7,759 nt of DNA, from positions 1 through 7,759 of the forward strand of contig JAENXM010000076.1 in NCBI GenBank assembly GCA_016649525.1, given 5' to 3'. The stretch is from Actinomycetota bacterium (lineage in GTDB: Bacteria > Actinomycetota > Geothermincolia > Fen-727 > Anoxymicrobiaceae). The notes beneath the pieces are model-generated. The model worked only from the letters and a program-made list of their open reading frames with translations. It had not been told where the DNA came from and ran no database searches. Made by a program: the position numbers and the translations under genes. Of this stretch, positions 5,769 to 7,759 are shown one piece after another; within the stretch, counting starts at the first letter, position 1; each line of letters starts with the position of its first letter.

Positions 5769-7550
5769 CTATTTATTGAAAATGGAGTCCACCGCACTCA
5801 TCAGGATGTCCATCGACAGGGGCTCAACTCCCTCACAGCCGGTCAGCCAGATGGCGCAAATCGCGCCGAGCGCCGGTGGCAGCAGGTTTGCCGAGCAGTC
5901 GAGCACAACGTCGAGCACCGCGGGCCTGCCGGATTCCACGGCTTTCTCCAGAGCCGGCTTGATCTCACCCGGATCGGTAACCCTTATACCGAAGCAGCCC
6001 ATGCCCTCCGCTACCCTGTCAAGCCGTATATCGGAGAAGTCGACACCGCAATAGCGCTTCTCGAAGGCCATGTCCTGCGCACCCTTGATCATCCCGTAGG
6101 CGCGGTCGTTACCGACGACGGTCACGACCGGCAGGGCGAGGCGCGACGCGGTCTCGAGCTCCATGACCGAGAACAAGAACGCCCCGTCACCGGTCAGCAC
6201 GTACGCGGGACGGTCCGGCTGTGCCATCTTGGCCGCCAGTGCCATCGAGACACCACCTCCCAGGTGCCCCGAGGCCCCCGTGGTGTGCGACAAATAGGAG
6301 CGCGGCCGATAGACCCGACCTCCCAGCAAACCCCAGAGGGAAATGTTACCCCCGTCCAGAGCCCAGTTCGCTTCCTCGCCGAAGAATTCGCGGACTTCTT
6401 TAATCATTCGCATAGGGTGGATGGGCAAGGCATCGGAGGCGGCCATCTCTTCGATACCTTCCCTCATCGTCTTCTCTACACTCTGCATAGTGGCGGTGAA
6501 CTCCCGGGACTCCTGCTTTGGCATGATGTCCTTCACAGCCTGGAGCAGCTGCGCCAGGACCGCTTTCGCGTCGCCGAGTATGCCGACCTCCACCTCCCGG
6601 TCCAAGCCCATTGAGCCAGGGTCGATGTCGACTTGAACGATTATTTGCTCATCGGGTGTGCCCCAGTAGGGCGGCTTTCCCCAGAAATCCGTCTCCGAGA
6701 AGGTGCATCCGATAACCAGAACAACGTCCGCTGACGACTGGGACATAATGGCGCCGCCCATTCCCGGAAGCAGGCACAGTGGATGCGCTTCGGAAATCGC
6801 ACCTCGGGCACCCGTCGTCGTAATGACGGGGCAGCAGAGGTACTCGGCGAGCTCGCGAAGCTCGTCCCATGCCTCGCTCCGCAGTATCCCCGCACCGACG
6901 TGTATAGCGGGGCGCTCTGCCTTGGCCAGCAGGTCGGCAGCTTTCTGTATCATGTCGGAGTCGCCATTAGGGCGGCTGGTGTTGCGCGTTTTCTCAGGAG
7001 GGGCTATCCGTACGCTTTCCTCATCGCCGGTCTCGAAGAGAACATCAACCGGTATATCGAGGTGGACAGGGCCCTGTTTACCAGAGAAAGCCTCACGCAC
7101 AGCCCGTGCGACCAGGTCGGGGATGCGGTCCCATCTGTTGACCAGCGCGTTCCACTTCGTCACTGCTTTGTAGAGAGTCATCTGGTCGAGTTGCTGCTGC
7201 GAGCCCTTGAACGGGTAGGAGCGGTCTGTGTGTATCTGCGGGGTGATTGCGAGCAGGGGGATGTTGTCCGAATTCGCCGCTTCCATCCCGCCGATCATAT
7301 TGGACGCGCCCGGTCCGATGGTCCCCGTGCAGACCGCGAGACCACCCGTAACACGATGCCATGCGTCCGCCATGTAAGCGTTGGCCGACTCGTGCCGCGT
7401 CATGACGAACTCTATCCCCTCCTCCGGCCCCAGCCGAGAAATCGCGTCTATGAAGGTGGTCAACTGCCCGCCGGGGATCCCGAAGACCTTCGTCACGCCC
7501 TGGTTCACAAGGCACTTCATAAGAAGCTCTCCACCAGTTATCCGTGCCAT
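5769..7550 (-). CDS. Thiamine-diphosphate-dependent enzyme, acetolactate-synthase-like
   Basis: The 593-residue protein has the three-domain layout of the acetolactate synthase/oxalyl-CoA decarboxylase superfamily. The N-terminal pyrimidine-binding domain (about 1-165) has FGIPGG (23-28), the catalytic glutamate E54 in TRHESANAY and GTIGPGASN (76-84). A central domain (about 195-330) follows with HVGAGILRS. The C-terminal pyrophosphate domain has GDGAF (454-458) and GNDRAYGM (480-487). Members cleave or form C-C bonds next to a carbonyl. Against yeast acetohydroxyacid synthase, D550 and N576 match D455 and N481, but the metal ligand N577 is D482. The residue after the catalytic glutamate is serine where glutamine is usual. 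No regulatory subunit or other branched-chain synthesis gene is nearby, so a catabolic lyase or carboligase is more likely than a true acetolactate synthase. The tail after about residue 555 (LLPPALGAICAIWLTGCEG) is not recognised. It is the first gene of the operon; TAAGGAGG (7563-7556) is five bases before the ATG. Confidence 0.9.
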   Translation of the reverse strand: MARITGGELLMKCLVNQGVTKVFGIPGGQLTTFIDAISRLGPEEGIEFVMTRHESANAYMADAWHRVTGGLAVCTGTIGPGASNMIGGMEAANSDNIPLLAITPQIHTDRSYPFKGSQQQLDQMTLYKAVTKWNALVNRWDRIPDLVARAVREAFSGKQGPVHLDIPVDVLFETGDEESVRIAPPEKTRNTSRPNGDSDMIQKAADLLAKAERPAIHVGAGILRSEAWDELRELAEYLCCPVITTTGARGAISEAHPLCLLPGMGGAIMSQSSADVVLVIGCTFSETDFWGKPPYWGTPDEQIIVQVDIDPGSMGLDREVEVGILGDAKAVLAQLLQAVKDIMPKQESREFTATMQSVEKTMREGIEEMAASDALPIHPMRMIKEVREFFGEEANWALDGGNISLWGLLGGRVYRPRSYLSHTTGASGHLGGGVSMALAAKMAQPDRPAYVLTGDGAFLFSVMELETASRLALPVVTVVGNDRAYGMIKGAQDMAFEKRYCGVDFSDIRLDRVAEGMGCFGIRVTDPGEIKPALEKAVESGRPAVLDVVLDCSANLLPPALGAICAIWLTGCEGVEPLSMDILMSAVDSIFNK

Positions 7551-7587
7551 CCATGCCTCCTTAATCCTTGTGCTTACAGCAAACGAT

Positions 7588-7616
7588 ATTCTATCACTAG
7601 ATACGGATGGGGTCAG
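7588..7616 (-). promoter_or_regulatory. Candidate promoter of the ThDP-enzyme operon with its -35 inside the mobile element
   Basis: On the minus strand CTGACC (7616-7611, four of six matches to TTGACA) is followed after exactly 17 bp by TAGAAT (7593-7588, five of six matches to TATAAT). Transcription would begin near 7581, about 30 nt before the ATG at 7550. The -35 box is part of the terminal inverted repeat of the element at 7607-7729. Confidence 0.45.
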
Positions 7617-7729
7617 TCTTGAAACGTGACTTACTATTTAGACCGGGCTCTTAGCCCGTTTTCCTACCCCGGCCTGAGAGGCCGGGCCTAACAATGGTTA
7701 ATAAGTCACGTTTCAAGACCTGACCCCAT
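7607..7729. mobile_element. 123-bp palindromic, transposase-less element (MITE- or REP/RAYT-like)
   Basis: The ends are near-perfect inverted repeats. The left end (7607-7633) reads ATGGGGTCAG then TCTTGAAACGTGACTTA. The right end (7702-7729), reverse-complemented, is the same with one extra G after ATGGGGTCAG. Inside lie two GC-rich hairpins: CGGGCT-CTT-AGCCCG (7644-7658) and CCCGGCCT-GAG-AGGCCGGG (7668-7686). There is no open reading frame of note and no clear target-site duplication (ATACGG on the left, TACTGC on the right). From memory, ends beginning GGGGTCAGGTCTTGA resemble sequences found beside IS200-like/REP-associated tyrosine transposases in other genomes. That origin is a suggestion only; the inverted repeats themselves are seen directly. 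Confidence 0.75.
7648..7692. repeat. Palindromic intergenic repeat, copy 3 (nested in the 123-bp element)
   Basis: CTCTTAGCCCG (7648-7658), a nine-base spacer, then CCCGGCCT-GAG-AGGCCGGG (7668-7686) and CCTAAC (7687-7692). This aligns along about 45 bases with positions 1-45 of the window (CTCTCAGCCCGG, nine-base spacer, CCCGGCCT-AAG-AGGCCGGG, CTTAAG). It sits in the centre of the inverted-repeat element. Confidence 0.75.
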
Positions 7730-7759
7730 TACTGCATCACTGGTCCGAGAGGTCGAAAA

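Noticed and set aside
6783..7622. 279-codon plus-strand frame over the 5' part of the ThDP enzyme gene, running into the repeat element
   Set aside because: Antisense shadow in a GC-rich coding region, with no domain and an end in intergenic repeat DNA.
1..7759. CRISPR array, tRNA/rRNA, toxin-antitoxin or defence genes
   Set aside because: The only repeats are the palindromes described, which are not regularly spaced by unique spacers. No RNA gene or defence-family motif is seen in either strand.
7730..7759. Possible start of another gene at the right edge
   Set aside because: Only 30 bases remain after the element, with no ribosome binding site or start codon context; nothing can be supported.

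Overview
This window carries seven protein-coding genes. All are metabolic and all appear intact. It also carries a set of intergenic palindromic repeats and one small transposon-like palindromic element. By eye the DNA is G+C rich (roughly 60%), Shine-Dalgarno sites are strong, and one start is TTG and is supported by its own ribosome binding site. A 2-hydroxyacyl-CoA dehydratase activator (an oxygen-sensitive Fe-S ATPase family) together with a small NifU-type Fe-S scaffold points to a strictly or facultatively anaerobic bacterium. The phylum cannot be settled from the sequence alone. A deep-branching actinobacterial, Desulfobacterota or Chloroflexota-type genome would all fit.

Layout. Positions 1-60 hold repeat DNA. 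Positions 62-835 (minus) encode the dehydratase activator, with its own likely promoter. Positions 970-1188 (minus) encode the NifU-like protein, followed by a hairpin terminator at 921-947. Positions 1189-1321 are a divergent intergenic region. Positions 1322-2119 and 2131-3147 (plus) form a two-gene operon: an UlaG-like metallo-beta-lactamase-fold protein and a ketopantoate-reductase-family dehydrogenase. Positions 7550 down to 3144 (minus) form a likely three-gene operon: a thiamine-diphosphate (ThDP) enzyme of the acetolactate-synthase type, an FAD-linked oxidase resembling alkyldihydroxyacetonephosphate synthase (AGPS), and a glyoxalase-II-like metallo-hydrolase with a C-terminal winged helix. 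The two operons converge with a 4-base overlap of their last genes. The right end (7607-7729) is a 123-bp element with near-perfect 27/28-bp terminal inverted repeats around two GC-rich hairpins.

How the genes may work together. ThDP lyase/carboligase, FAD-linked 2-hydroxyacid-type oxidase, 2-ketoacid-type reductase and two metallo-hydrolases are all chemistries of 2-oxo- or 2-hydroxy-acids and their (thio)esters or lactones. The activator on the left belongs to a 2-hydroxyacyl-CoA dehydration system, but its partner dehydratase is not in the window. A common pathway is an inference from clustering, and no substrate can be assigned from sequence alone.

The most interesting non-coding signals are the palindrome family with three copies, the 20-bp tandem duplication that carries the ribosome binding site of the AGPS-like gene, and the possibility that the terminal repeat of the 123-bp element donates the -35 box of the ThDP-enzyme operon. 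I found no CRISPR array, no tRNA or rRNA, no recognisable defence system and no transposase gene.
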